A DNA stretch of 64,000 nt from Pyrinomonadaceae bacterium (GTDB lineage: Bacteria > Acidobacteriota > Blastocatellia > Pyrinomonadales > Pyrinomonadaceae): positions 434,001 through 498,000 of the forward strand of contig DASUNM010000023.1 in the NCBI GenBank assembly GCA_036277115.1, in the 5' to 3' direction. Positions 1 through 15,297 of this stretch are shown piece by piece. Each line of letters begins with the position of its first letter. The first letter of the stretch is position 1. A program made the position numbers and the translations under genes. The notes beneath the pieces were generated by a model. That model worked only from the letters and a program-made list of their open reading frames with translations, ran no database searches and had not been told where the DNA came from.

Positions 1-2576
1 TTCGGTGTTCCCTTGGTGCTATTGTAAGAAAGGCTAAAGCTGGGCTTCTCCATCAAGAAGTTATTAAAGTCACTGGTTAATGGAGTTGCATTTGACGGAT
101 TACCCATTGCCAAGTGGACACTCGGCGGATAAGGGGCCGGCGCGCCAGCACCTACTACCGTAAACGTCCAGGTGTAATCCTCGAAGAGAGTGTCCGTGCC
201 CGCGCCACCATCATCCGAATCGGCATCATGAACCGCCGTCCCGGTGATTGTTACCGTGCACTGTTCCCCGAATTGGAAACTGACATTCGGAGTAACTGCG
301 TAGCTCTTAAGATCGGGGAAGTTGGCTTCAGTGGCGCTGGTATGCGCACCTGTCACGGTGCAGTTAATGGTCCACCAACCAGAGTCGACCGTCACCGGCT
401 CGCTAAAGTTGACCGTAATGGTCGCATCGTACGGGATCGTATTATCGTCAGACCCTGGATAGGTTCCAGACACCCACGGTCCCAACTCGACAATTGGCGC
501 AGTTCGGCGCGGATTCGGCGCTCCCGTTTGGAAGTCGCTCCCATTCTGATCGGAATCGAGCGCGCCGCCGTTCTTCCTGAATATCGCCGTAGTGTTACTC
601 GGCGCGGGAGCATTGGCGCTACCTTCACGGCAGGAAGCTGTCGCTCCGTAACCGACAAAATCCACAATGTCCGGATCCGTTCCCAAAGGACAACCCCCTG
701 CCAGCGTACCGGAATTGCTGACCAGAGCAATCTTTCCGGTCGTTGCCGACATGTTGATGCCGCCGGAAATGTTAGGCGTGGGTAACGGTGCGCCGGTCGC
801 CCCTCCCGAGGCGAGGGCGATCAGGTAGTACTCGCCCGGTCCAATTACTCCGCCAATCGGTTGTTTGTTGGTCCAGGACGTACCCGCCGCTGAAGCGTAT
901 TGCAGCGACCAACCGGTAACGCTAACTGTGTTCGCGGTTGGGTTGTACAGTTCGACATAGTCATTTTGGTATGTCGCTCCGCTGTTCCCACCTCCGCCGT
1001 ACACCTGACTTATCGTGATGTGATCTGCGATAAGAGGAAGCACGCTAAGCACGATGTTGGTGTTGAACGTTCGGCTTTGCGCATCAGTGACCGTTACCGG
1101 CAGCGACTTCATGCCGGTCGAATTGTTGACCGGGACCGTGGCAACGAAACTGAAGACGTTGCCGGATCCACCGAACGATTGACTTGACGAGCCTCCAATC
1201 TGTGAAAGATCCGCCGTCACCGTTATGCCTGTGCTGTCGGGGTTCTGAGCCCCAGCCACGTAAACAGTCAGAGTGCTCGCCCCCCCCTGGAGGACGCTGC
1301 TCGGGTTCGCCGTGCCGTAAGCCGAAAGACCCGTGCAGTTGTTCGTCGGTGACGAGCTATTGCGCGGATTCGGCTCGCCCGTTTCGAAATCATTGGCATT
1401 TTGGTTGGTGTCAAAACAACCACCGTTGCGTCTGAAGTTGGCAATCGTGTTGCTAAGACCGGGCGCAGGAGCGGCGCCTTCGAAACAATCCGTCGGGCCA
1501 TATCCGACGAGATCGACGATCCCGGCTGCGGCCGCGTTAGGACAGGCGGCCGTAATTTGGGTTGTGTTGTTGACGAGTGCGACTTTGGTTGAAGTGGAAC
1601 TCACCGCAATCGTTCCTGTCGCGTCTGGGGTTGGCAGCGCAGTCGTGCCGCCGGCACCCTGTGATTCTTGAATTAAGAAGTATTGACCAGGCTGGAGGGT
1701 GAAATTCGGCAGCGGAGTAACTTCCCACATGCCTGATGTGCTCACAAATGCCTGCACCGACCAACCATTCAGGTTAACCGGAGCACTGCTATGATTAATG
1801 AGTTCGATGTAGTCGTGCGTTAACGTGGCTCCGGTATTGCCGCCTCCGCCGTAGACCTGGCTAATGACGACGTCATTGGCTGGCGGTGTGGGTGTCGGGG
1901 TTGGGGTTGGCGTCGGAGTCGGTGTGGGCGTTGGCGTCGGTGTGCCGCCGCAGCTGGCTGAGTGAATTCCCAGGCCGGTGACGGTGTCGTTGGCAAACCC
2001 ATCCCACTCGATCGATGGATCGAATACGTCGGCTCCGTTGGGATCGCCTGCGCAAACAGTCGATTTGCGCCGGATTGTATTATCGGCAGTTGAAGTGAGA
2101 CCGCTTCCCCACTCGGCCCCGGGGTCGAATCCTACCTGACCGATCACGTCAATAATGGTCGTGCCTTTACGTAAAACGACAGCATCATCGCCGTTAAACC
2201 AGCCTGATCCATTTACCTGATCCGCCTGGGCGAGGATCGTCGCGTTCGCTGCACTCTGCGCCAGCACGAAAACATCGCCATCCGCTACCGTTCCAGTAAG
2301 ATTTATCGTTAATGGGGACGTGGTACTACCGTTGAAGAACATCTGCACGTTGTAGCTGTTCGTGCCGAGGTTTATCGCAGCACCGGTGCCGTTGTAGATC
2401 TCAAGTGCCTTATTATTCGAACTTCCTTCAATGTATTCGGAAAAAAATAGTTCTGAAGTTGCAGCATGCGAAGTTTGTGCGGGCCACGTTATATACGCGG
2501 TCGCGACGAGGGAAACAAAAGCGATTACGGTGAGGAGCGCACGGATTCCTTTTCCGTTTGGGCGATACTTATTCAT
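1..2576 (-). CDS. Secreted lamin-tail-domain protein with Ig-like domain (3' end outside window)
   Basis: An open frame runs leftward from an ATG at 2576 and is still open at base 1, so about 858 residues are visible and the C-terminus is missing. The N-terminus is a signal peptide (short basic start, then a hydrophobic stretch ending near SHA). Three lamin-tail-like domains follow, at about residues 30-200, 235-390 and 515-690; the second and third begin with the same [10 protein letters not shown] word. The first two are separated by a Thr-Pro repeat linker (about 210-230). A bacterial Ig-like (SbsA/Big_5-type) domain starts near 700. Lamin-tail domains of this kind occur in exported surface proteins and extracellular nucleases. 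No catalytic domain is visible here, so the function is open. It is divergent from the kinase gene at 2842. Confidence 0.85.
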   Translation of the reverse strand, partial: MNKYRPNGKGIRALLTVIAFVSLVATAYITWPAQTSHAATSELFFSEYIEGSSNNKALEIYNGTGAAINLGTNSYNVQMFFNGSTTSPLTINLTGTVADGDVFVLAQSAANATILAQADQVNGSGWFNGDDAVVLRKGTTIIDVIGQVGFDPGAEWGSGLTSTADNTIRRKSTVCAGDPNGADVFDPSIEWDGFANDTVTGLGIHSASCGGTPTPTPTPTPTPTPTPTPTPPANDVVISQVYGGGGNTGATLTHDYIELINHSSAPVNLNGWSVQAFVSTSGMWEVTPLPNFTLQPGQYFLIQESQGAGGTTALPTPDATGTIAVSSTSTKVALVNNTTQITAACPNAAAAGIVDLVGYGPTDCFEGAAPAPGLSNTIANFRRNGGCFDTNQNANDFETGEPNPRNSSSPTNNCTGLSAYGTANPSSVLQGGASTLTVYVAGAQNPDSTGITVTADLSQIGGSSSQSFGGSGNVFSFVATVPVNNSTGMKSLPVTVTDAQSRTFNTNIVLSVLPLIADHITISQVYGGGGNSGATYQNDYVELYNPTANTVSVTGWSLQYASAAGTSWTNKQPIGGVIGPGEYYLIALASGGATGAPLPTPNISGGINMSATTGKIALVSNSGTLAGGCPLGTDPDIVDFVGYGATASCREGSANAPAPSNTTAIFRKNGGALDSDQNGSDFQTGAPNPRRTAPIVELGPWVSGTYPGSDDNTIPYDATITVNFSEPVTVDSGWWTINCTVTGAHTSATEANFPDLKSYAVTPNVSFQFGEQCTVTITGTAVHDADSDDGGAGTDTLFEDYTWTFTVVGAGAPAPYPPSVHLAMGNPSNATPLTSDFNNFLMEKPSFSLSYNSTKGTP

Positions 2577-2841
2577 AGGGCACCTTTCGATTATCTAAAT
2601 CTAAATACTTTCGTGTGGATACAGGAATACCGGAGGTCAGAAGACAAAGCCGGCAGGAACGAAGCGAATCTTTTACCAGCATTCACTACCGTGGTCAAGT
2701 TTTTACAACCTGGACTAAGTCGAGTTGCAGGACAAATAAGAGCCAATCCGCCTGCCCGTTACACGACGACACTTCATCGGTCAATGTTTTGTGTCCGATC
2801 GTCTTGCGCCATTTTCTTTTTGAGAGTTAAATACCGCCTCC
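2577..2841. promoter_or_regulatory. Divergent intergenic region between surface protein and kinase genes
   Basis: These 265 bases separate two divergent start codons and must contain both promoters. The segment is more AT-rich than the flanking genes. I see no clear consensus -35/-10 pair and no strong Shine-Dalgarno sequence before the kinase ATG at 2842. Confidence 0.4.
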
Positions 2842-5268
2842 ATGATCGGCCAAACCATCGGCAGCTTTAAAATTACGCATAAGATTGGCGCAGGCGGCCA
2901 GGGCACTGTTTACAAAGCGACCGACACCAAGCTCGGCCGCGCCGTCGTTATCAAAGTCCTGCCGGCGGAACTCACGGGCAAGGACACAAACCTCAAGCGT
3001 TTTGATCGTGAAGCGCGTCTCGCTTCTTCGCTCGATCACCCGAACATCTGCACAATTTTCGATCTCGGCGAGCAGGATGGAATGCATTACATCGTGATGC
3101 AGCACGTTGAAGGTCGCAACGTGCGCCAGCTTGTGAATGGCCGGCCGCTCGAATTAGACAGCGCGCTGCGGATTGCCGTTCAGGTGACCGATGCGCTGAC
3201 CGCAGCGCATGCGCGCGGCATCATCCATCGCGACATCAAATCCGGCAACGTGATGGTCACCGATGCGGGCCAGGTGAAGATTCTCGACTTCGGTTTAGCG
3301 AAGCTCCTCGACGAAAACGAACCCCAGGGTGGCGGGGTGGATCGGATTGAGTTAACTGAAGTCGGCGTGCCGTACGGCACTGCGACCTACGCCGCTCCGG
3401 AACAAGCGCGCGGCGATAAAGTCGATTCGCGCGCCGACGTTTTCTCGACCGGGGTCCTGCTTTACGAGATGCTGACCGGCACCTGGCCTTTCCGCGGGAA
3501 GACGACGGTGGAAGTCCGTTACGCCGTGATGAATGCCGCCGCCAAACCCCTGTCCGAAGCGCGCCCCGGGCCGCTGCCCGCGCAGCTTCAGCCGATTCTC
3601 GACAAGGCGATGGCTAAGGACCCGCGTGATCGTTATCAGAAGATTTCCGAACTGCGCGATGAGCTGCGAAAAGTTCTGCAGCAGGTTTCGTCAGGCGAGC
3701 AATTCGAAGTGGCGGCCGCGCCCGCGCGTCACATGGGCGGCTCGAGCGCCGTCTCGCGCGCCATGCGCTGGTTGAAAAGAATGGGAGGCGGCGAAGTGCA
3801 TACGAGCGCGCCGCAACTATCTTCCAAACCCGCCATCACGGAATCACCCGACGCTTCCCTCACGACCATTACTGAACGCGAAAAGAAAAGCCTGGCGGTG
3901 CTGCCGTTCAAAAACCTCAACAACGATCCGGCTTCAAGCTTTTACGAGTTCGCGCTGGCTGACGCCGTGATAACTGAACTGGCGCGGATTCGTTCGCTGG
4001 TGGTACGGCCGTCTTCAGTGATGTCGAAGTACCAGGGCCAACCCGTCGATCCGGCGGACGTCGGTCGCGAGCTGAACGTGGATGCAGTTCTATCGGCGGG
4101 TTTTATTCACATCGGCGAGCGCTTTCGCGTGACCGCACAACTGCTAGACGTGCGCAGTAGTGAAATCCTCTGGAGCGATAAGGTCGATGCTTCCGCGGAC
4201 GACGTGATCGCGGTACAGGACGAGATCACGCAACGCATCGTCGATGGGCTGCGGCTGGAACTCAGTCCCGACGAACAAGCCGGCCTCGAGAAAACCAGGA
4301 CGGTCAACGCTGAAGCCTACGACGAATTTTTGCGCGGACGCGATCGCTTTGCGCGCTTCATCTTTCGCACCGTGGCGGCGGAGGATTGTGATGCCGCGAT
4401 TAAGCACTTCACGCGGGCGACCGAGCTGGACCCTGAATTTGGTTTAGCTTATGACGGACTCGGCGCGGCGTACGTGAATCGGGTCTTTAAAGGCCTTGGG
4501 GGAGCCGCAGACTTTGAGAACGCTGAAGTTGCCTTCAACAGAGCACTGGCGATCGACCCGAACATTATCGAAGCGCGCATGCTGATGGTTTTCGTGCAGT
4601 TGTGGCGCGGGCAGAAAGCGAAAGCGCGTGAAGAAGTAGAGCGCATGCGCCGGCAGGCGCCCAACGAAGCCGTCGTGCATTTTGTGAAAGCAACACTGCA
4701 CCGTCTCGATGGTGAATACGACCGCGCGCTGCGTGCGTACGATCGCCTGGTGCGTCTGGATCCGGCGTCCTTTGTCGTCGTCAGCTACAACCGCGCGCTG
4801 ATCTTTCTTTACGAAGGCAAGTTTGAAGAGGCGCAGCGCGAACTCGATCGGGCGCGCTCAGTCGAGCCTAATAACCCCCTGCTGAACACGGTTCGCGCGC
4901 TGGCTTTGTATTACACAAAACGCCCGGCCGAAGCTGAGCAGATCCTCCGCGAAGTGCTGCAAGCGAATCCAAATCTTCACGGCGTCCGGCCAACGTTAGC
5001 CATGTGTTTGAGTCGCCAGGGAAAACATGAAGCAGCTCTGGCTGAGTTGACCGATTCTGTAATCCGCAATGCCTCAGTCGATCCCGATATCGCTTATGCG
5101 GTTGGTTCCGTTTACGCGCTCGAAGGAGATTCGGATCAGGCCTTAGGCTGGCTGCAACGTTCGATCGCCCTCGGCAATGGAAACAAACCTTGCTTTGAAG
5201 GCGACCCGAATTTGAAGAACGTGCGCGGCGACACGCGGTTTGGGGAATTGATGAAGAAGATCACCTAA
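2842..5268 (+). CDS. Cytoplasmic Ser/Thr protein kinase with TPR repeats
   Basis: Eukaryotic-like (Hanks-type) kinase of 808 residues. Residues 9-275 carry the glycine loop (GAGGQG, 16-21), the ATP-binding Lys38, the catalytic HRD with Asp131, the DFG with Asp149 and an APE-type motif, so it should be active. Residues about 345-480 form the FlgO/TolB-N-like domain (starting SLAVLPFKNL) common in bacterial kinases and adenylate cyclases. From about 490 to the end there are tandem TPRs, presumably for protein partners. No transmembrane helix is visible, unlike PASTA-type kinases, so it should be soluble. The zinc-ribbon membrane protein starts 11 bases downstream and is probably cotranscribed. 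The substrate is unknown. Confidence 0.9.
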   Translation: MIGQTIGSFKITHKIGAGGQGTVYKATDTKLGRAVVIKVLPAELTGKDTNLKRFDREARLASSLDHPNICTIFDLGEQDGMHYIVMQHVEGRNVRQLVNGRPLELDSALRIAVQVTDALTAAHARGIIHRDIKSGNVMVTDAGQVKILDFGLAKLLDENEPQGGGVDRIELTEVGVPYGTATYAAPEQARGDKVDSRADVFSTGVLLYEMLTGTWPFRGKTTVEVRYAVMNAAAKPLSEARPGPLPAQLQPILDKAMAKDPRDRYQKISELRDELRKVLQQVSSGEQFEVAAAPARHMGGSSAVSRAMRWLKRMGGGEVHTSAPQLSSKPAITESPDASLTTITEREKKSLAVLPFKNLNNDPASSFYEFALADAVITELARIRSLVVRPSSVMSKYQGQPVDPADVGRELNVDAVLSAGFIHIGERFRVTAQLLDVRSSEILWSDKVDASADDVIAVQDEITQRIVDGLRLELSPDEQAGLEKTRTVNAEAYDEFLRGRDRFARFIFRTVAAEDCDAAIKHFTRATELDPEFGLAYDGLGAAYVNRVFKGLGGAADFENAEVAFNRALAIDPNIIEARMLMVFVQLWRGQKAKAREEVERMRRQAPNEAVVHFVKATLHRLDGEYDRALRAYDRLVRLDPASFVVVSYNRALIFLYEGKFEEAQRELDRARSVEPNNPLLNTVRALALYYTKRPAEAEQILREVLQANPNLHGVRPTLAMCLSRQGKHEAALAELTDSVIRNASVDPDIAYAVGSVYALEGDSDQALGWLQRSIALGNGNKPCFEGDPNLKNVRGDTRFGELMKKIT

Positions 5269-5279
5269 CTGAACTCCTA

Positions 5280-6011
5280 ATGAAAAAGTGTCCGAAATGT
5301 AGTCGCACCTATGCCGATGACGGGTTCACGTTCTGTCTTGAGGATGGCGCGTTACTGTCCGCTCCCTACGATCCTGAAAAGAAGGAAGAACCTCCCAGTA
5401 CGATCCGGAGCGGCGGACCGCCTCCAACCGCAGTCCTCCCACGAACCGAAACGGGTGGGCGCGAAGCGCCGGCAACGGTGAAGCGCTCACCAATTCTGTC
5501 GCGCCGCGCTGAAACGGAACCAGAAAGCCCGCCAAGAGGGAGTCGGGTAAAGTACATCGTAATTGGTTTGGTCAGCCTGATAGTTATCGCGAGCGGACTC
5601 GGCTTTCTTGGGCTCTACCTGGCCGGCGGGTCAAGTTGTCCTAAGCTGGCAATTAGTTGTTCTTCAATCGACACCTCAACGTACTGCGAGCTGCGAGACG
5701 ATCAGTCTCACGCTTTCAATGACATTCAGGATAAGCCGATCAGCGAAGCGCTTTGTTCCCGCTCGGTAATTCTGCTGCAAGCCGCCGCCCCGCCCGCGGG
5801 AGTCACCAAGGTAAGTTGGTCTGTTTCGGCGGGCACGATCCGGTCTAATTCACCGTTGAGCCTCGATGATTCACAGGTCAGCATCGACACGTCGGGACTG
5901 GCGGGCAAAACCGTCGACGTTAAGGCCAACGTCACCAGCTCGTCCTGGTTTTGTTCACAGACGGTCTCGACCTCCTTTGTTGTGCCTGCGGGCTTTGCGC
6001 CGACTAAGTGA
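5280..6011 (+). CDS. Zinc-ribbon single-pass membrane protein
   Basis: A protein of 243 residues. The N-terminus has a CPKC pair followed by FCLEDG, a small metal-binding ribbon-like motif. A low-complexity Pro/Glu/Arg-rich linker leads to one transmembrane helix at about residues 90-117. The extracytoplasmic C-terminal domain has several cysteines (Cys near 121, 127, 134 and 160) that could form disulfides. I do not recognise the C-terminal domain. It starts 11 bases after the kinase stop, so it may be an operon partner or membrane substrate of the kinase; that link is inferred only from position. Confidence 0.75.
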   Translation: MKKCPKCSRTYADDGFTFCLEDGALLSAPYDPEKKEEPPSTIRSGGPPPTAVLPRTETGGREAPATVKRSPILSRRAETEPESPPRGSRVKYIVIGLVSLIVIASGLGFLGLYLAGGSSCPKLAISCSSIDTSTYCELRDDQSHAFNDIQDKPISEALCSRSVILLQAAAPPAGVTKVSWSVSAGTIRSNSPLSLDDSQVSIDTSGLAGKTVDVKANVTSSSWFCSQTVSTSFVVPAGFAPTK

Positions 6012-6518
6012 CTGAGACCTATCGAGTTCCGCTCTAGTTCTGCTATACTCCTCTCGGCTCGCCTTAGCCGGACATCCGGTTCGGCCAACGCACCGCAAAT
6101 AGTTTCAATTGCAGTGAATACGGTGAGCAGGGATTTTTGAGGCCGGCATTACGGCCATTTGCACGAACCGCAATCCAGGTTTCAGAGCGCGTCCTATTTG
6201 ATAACGCTTGGCTCCCTGGCCCAACGAAATTAAGGCTGCGGTTCGACGGAGTTTCCAGTTGAATCAACTCGAAGGCCGCCCGGCTCACCGAGTGGCACTG
6301 ATTGCAGCGCAGCCTGACTATCTGAGGCTGCCGAGTCCCGGCAAGGGACTCGCGAAAGCGCCTCAGAGCGCGAAAAATTCATTGCCGGCACTTTCTGCCG
6401 GCGATTTCCAATCACAAACCAAGCGAAAAACGCGCGTCCCGACGAATCGGGATTCGCAAACCGCACGCTGGACGCACGCGCCCCAAGGGGCGGCGCGCGC
6501 GCCGCAGAAAGAAAACCA
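6012..6518 (+). promoter_or_regulatory. Long structured leader region of the RNase E/G gene
   Basis: 507 bases without a supportable gene. The last 210 bases contain a run of hairpins: 6309-6315/6325-6331 (7 bp), 6332-6339/6345-6352 (8 bp), 6384-6390/6396-6402 (7 bp), 6436-6442/6447-6453 (6-7 bp) and a short one around 6479-6492. The start codon follows at 6519 behind a weak purine-rich site. In E. coli, RNase E controls its own mRNA through a structured 5' leader. A similar role here is an inference. Confidence 0.45.
6041..6049 (+). promoter_or_regulatory. Candidate extended -10 promoter for rne
   Basis: TGC followed by TATACT (6044-6049) matches an extended -10 element, and there is no good -35 upstream, as is typical of that class. 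It lies just after the previous stop codon (6011). If used, it would give the RNase E mRNA a leader of about 460 bases. Confidence 0.35.
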
Positions 6519-9152
6519 ATGTCAAGAGAGTTAATTGTTAGTGTCAACGGTCGCGAAAAGAAGATCGCGATCATCGAAAATGACCGCGTCACCGAGTTCT
6601 ACATCGAGCGCGGCGAAGAGAATCAGGGTATCGTCGGCAATCTTTACAAAGGACGCGTGATGCGCGTTCTGCCCGGCATGCAATCGGCGTTTGTCGATAT
6701 CGGCCTGGAGCGCGATGCATTCCTCTACGTGTCAGACTTCTTTGATGAAGAAGCCGAGTTCGAACGCATCGTCGTGGACACCGCAAAGAAAGGCGACGCC
6801 GCCGGAGCCGAGAAAGCTGCGGCCGAAAAGATTGCGCAGGCACGCATCGAGCGCGAGCATCACATCGAGTCAACCCATGAACGCGTTGATCCGCTGCGCG
6901 ACGCTGAAGCCGATATTGAAACCGAACCTGAATCTGAAGCAGTGGCCGAAGCCCCTGAAGAAGAAACCGAAGAGACCGGGGCTCGTCGTCGCGGCCGTCG
7001 CGGCGGACGTGGCCGGAAACGCGTAACGAAAGCGGAAGCCGAGCCTGCGCGTGAAGAACGAAGTCTAATCCCGCACGCGGTCGAGCCATACGATACGCCG
7101 TTCGTTTCGTCGGCTTCCTTTGAACGCGTGAGCGATGACGAAGGCCTCATTAATGGCGAGATGCTGAAAGACGCGCGGCTGCAAGAACGCATCATGGATG
7201 AAGTCCATGCCGCCGAATTCGATCTGGAAGATGTGCCGAGCGCGCCGGTGGGATCGCTCCTGGAAGACCTCCGTGAAAGCGGTGAATTTCAGCGGGTGGC
7301 GGACAGCGAAGATGCTGAAGTCGCCGCAGCACGGCCGCGAGCCATCGAAGAAGCTCATGTGCGCGATTTTGTCGACGAAGTAGTTGACGAAAGTTCGCGC
7401 GGCGCGGCCTTTCAACGAGTCAGCGACGACGAAGACGCGTCGGCCAATGTCGAACCAATCTCTGAACCTCCATCACCGCCGTCGAGCACGCGTTCGCGGC
7501 GAAAAACGGGCGTCATCAGCCGGTTCTTCAAATCAAAAAAGGTTGAAGAAACTTCAGACGAAGCCGGAACTGGTTCTGAGGATGCCGCGAGCGAAGAAAT
7601 AAACGCTGACGGGGGCGCCAGCCTTACAAGCGGGCGCGCGCACGAAGAGTTTGCAACCCGCCGTGGTGGAAGGCGGCGACGAAAGCCAAAGACGGCCAGC
7701 AGCGCGGAGACTGAGGAGACCAACGGCCAGGAAGTTGACGCCGACGTTGTCGAAGCCGAGGAAACTCTGCACGAGGAAGAGTCGCAACCAGTTGTCGCAG
7801 CCGAGCCTGAATCCGATGTGAACGAGACTGAGGAAGAATCTGGTCCTGCGGCGCGAACGGGTCGCCGCACCCCTCCGGCGCCGCGCGGCGGTCCCCGCCG
7901 CCGTCACCCGCGACACGAACGCAAGCAAGTCGCGATCAGTGAACTGCTTAAGGAAGGCCAGGAGATCCTCGTCCAGATCGCGAAAGAGCCGATCGCCAAG
8001 AAGGGCGCGCGCATCACTTCGCACATCGCCCTCCCCGGCCGCTTTTGCGTTTACATGCCGACGGTCGAACACCTCGGTGTCTCGCGCAAGATTGATTCCG
8101 ACACTGAACGTTCGCGCCTGCGAAAGCTAATCCAAAAAATTCACGCCGAAGAAGATGTGCCGTCAGGAGGGTTCATCGTCCGCACCGCCGGTGTGGGCGC
8201 GAAAGAGGACGAGCTGCGCGCGGATGCGCGTTACCTGATTCGCACTTGGCAGGACATGCGGCAGAAAGCCGAGAAGTCGAAAGCCCCGAACCTGGTCCAT
8301 CGCGATCTCGATCTGGTGCAGCGCATTTTGCGCGACCAGCTTTCCGAAGACTTCAGTGCGATTCGCATCGACAACGAAGAGGAATACGAGCGCGTTGTCG
8401 AATTTGTGAACCGTGTGCAGCCGAAGCTGGTCAAGCGCGTCAAGCTTTACACGCGCGATGAGCCGATTCTCGAAAATTTCGGGGTGCAGGCTGAGATCGA
8501 CAAAGCGATCAAGCCGCGCGTCTGGCTGAAGTCCGGGGGTTATCTCGTCATCAATCAGACTGAAGCTCTGGTTTCGATTGACGTAAACACGGGCAAGTTC
8601 GTGGGCCGTGGAGCGACGCGTTTGGAAGACACGATCACGCGCACGAACATGGAAGCAGTCGAAGAGATTGCGCGCCAGATTCGGTTGCGCGATCTGGGCG
8701 GCATCATCGTGCTCGATCTGATCGACATGGAAGAGCGTCGTAATCGGACGCGGGTCATGGCGGCTTTGCAGGACGCTTTGCGCCGGGACAAATCGCCCAC
8801 GAAAGTTCTTTCATTCAACGATTTCGGTTTGGTCATCATGACGCGCAAACGCGTCAAGCAATCACTCGAGCGCACCTTGTGCTCGCCGTGTTCGTATTGT
8901 CAGGGCGCGGGTTTGGTGAAATCGCCGCAGACGATCTGCTACGAGATTCTCGAACAGGCGCGGCGACTGTCGCGCGAAGGTGGGAGCGACGGTTCGCGCC
9001 AGGCCATGCTGCGCGTCAATCCGGAAGTAGCCCGTGCGCTGCGCGGCCCTGAACGGGACGTGTTGAACGAGATCGAGGACTATCTCGGCTCAGTCGATGT
9101 CACCAGCGATCCGCGCGTGCATCAGGAACAGTTCGATTTTGCTTTTGCGTGA
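6519..9152 (+). CDS. rne: Ribonuclease E/G with a large insertion in the S1 domain
   Basis: RNase E/G endoribonuclease of 877 residues, acting in RNA processing and decay. The S1 domain starts normally (NLYKGRVMRVLPGMQSAFVD, 41-60) but is interrupted at about residues 75-467 by an acidic and Arg-rich disordered segment, and resumes with KQVAISELLKEGQ. The catalytic core follows: Asp688 in SIDVNTG and the aspartates of LDLIDM (733, 736) match the magnesium-binding residues of E. coli RNase E. Cys788, Cys791 and Cys794 form a Zn-link-like motif. The insert contains a GRRGGRGRK-type basic tract and three copies of an F-[EQ]-R-V-[SA]-D motif (residues 201, 257, 298). There is no long C-terminal scaffold, so the insert may replace it. 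The family assignment is secure; the insert's role is inferred. Confidence 0.95.
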   Translation: MSRELIVSVNGREKKIAIIENDRVTEFYIERGEENQGIVGNLYKGRVMRVLPGMQSAFVDIGLERDAFLYVSDFFDEEAEFERIVVDTAKKGDAAGAEKAAAEKIAQARIEREHHIESTHERVDPLRDAEADIETEPESEAVAEAPEEETEETGARRRGRRGGRGRKRVTKAEAEPAREERSLIPHAVEPYDTPFVSSASFERVSDDEGLINGEMLKDARLQERIMDEVHAAEFDLEDVPSAPVGSLLEDLRESGEFQRVADSEDAEVAAARPRAIEEAHVRDFVDEVVDESSRGAAFQRVSDDEDASANVEPISEPPSPPSSTRSRRKTGVISRFFKSKKVEETSDEAGTGSEDAASEEINADGGASLTSGRAHEEFATRRGGRRRRKPKTASSAETEETNGQEVDADVVEAEETLHEEESQPVVAAEPESDVNETEEESGPAARTGRRTPPAPRGGPRRRHPRHERKQVAISELLKEGQEILVQIAKEPIAKKGARITSHIALPGRFCVYMPTVEHLGVSRKIDSDTERSRLRKLIQKIHAEEDVPSGGFIVRTAGVGAKEDELRADARYLIRTWQDMRQKAEKSKAPNLVHRDLDLVQRILRDQLSEDFSAIRIDNEEEYERVVEFVNRVQPKLVKRVKLYTRDEPILENFGVQAEIDKAIKPRVWLKSGGYLVINQTEALVSIDVNTGKFVGRGATRLEDTITRTNMEAVEEIARQIRLRDLGGIIVLDLIDMEERRNRTRVMAALQDALRRDKSPTKVLSFNDFGLVIMTRKRVKQSLERTLCSPCSYCQGAGLVKSPQTICYEILEQARRLSREGGSDGSRQAMLRVNPEVARALRGPERDVLNEIEDYLGSVDVTSDPRVHQEQFDFAFA

Positions 9153-9181
9153 TTTGGAGTGCGGCGGCTCGGCGCCGCTTT
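9153..9181 (+). repeat. Palindromic word after rne (possible weak terminator)
   Basis: A TTTGGAG-type word is followed by a hairpin with GCGGCG (9161-9166) and CGCCGC (9173-9178), then only TTT. It resembles the element at 30407-30483 in its flanking TTTGGAG and CCGCTTT words. It could help terminate rne transcription, but the U-tract is poor. Confidence 0.4.
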
Positions 9182-9480
9182 CCGCTCAGGCGAAGTGTTT
9201 TCCGGAGCTAACCAATAAAGCGCCGTCCCTAACGCTCGGGCACTGCCATGGCCCAGCCCCGCTTGCGGCTAACTAATCCTTTACAGAGTCCAACCCGCCT
9301 AGCTAAAATAATCGAAACGCAGATAGCCCCACCGGCGTTTTGACGGTTCCCCCGCAGAATCCCCTTTGTTTTTGACGCACCTGTGCGCCCGACTGCGAGT
9401 TGCGTAAATGGGTTCTCCTTTCTCAAACTTCTGTTCCGGCGCTGTCTCTCCAACGACTTCCAGGTACTCGGAAGGAAAAT
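9182..9480. other. Intergenic region upstream of the poly-HAMP kinase
   Basis: About 300 bases with no supportable gene. An in-frame TTG at 9400 could extend the kinase, but the ATG at 9481 has a good ribosome binding site. I see no convincing consensus promoter. Confidence 0.4.

Positions 9481-15293
<5,813 letters not shown>

Positions 15294-15297
<4 letters not shown>

Noticed and set aside
114-2055. Several short open frames on both strands of the first 2 kb
   Set aside because: All overlap one continuous minus-strand frame with signal peptide and lamin-tail domains; their own translations look random.
6208-6534. A 108-codon plus-strand frame upstream of and overlapping rne
   Set aside because: It runs through the hairpin-rich leader, has no family resemblance and overlaps the rne start; better read as leader RNA.
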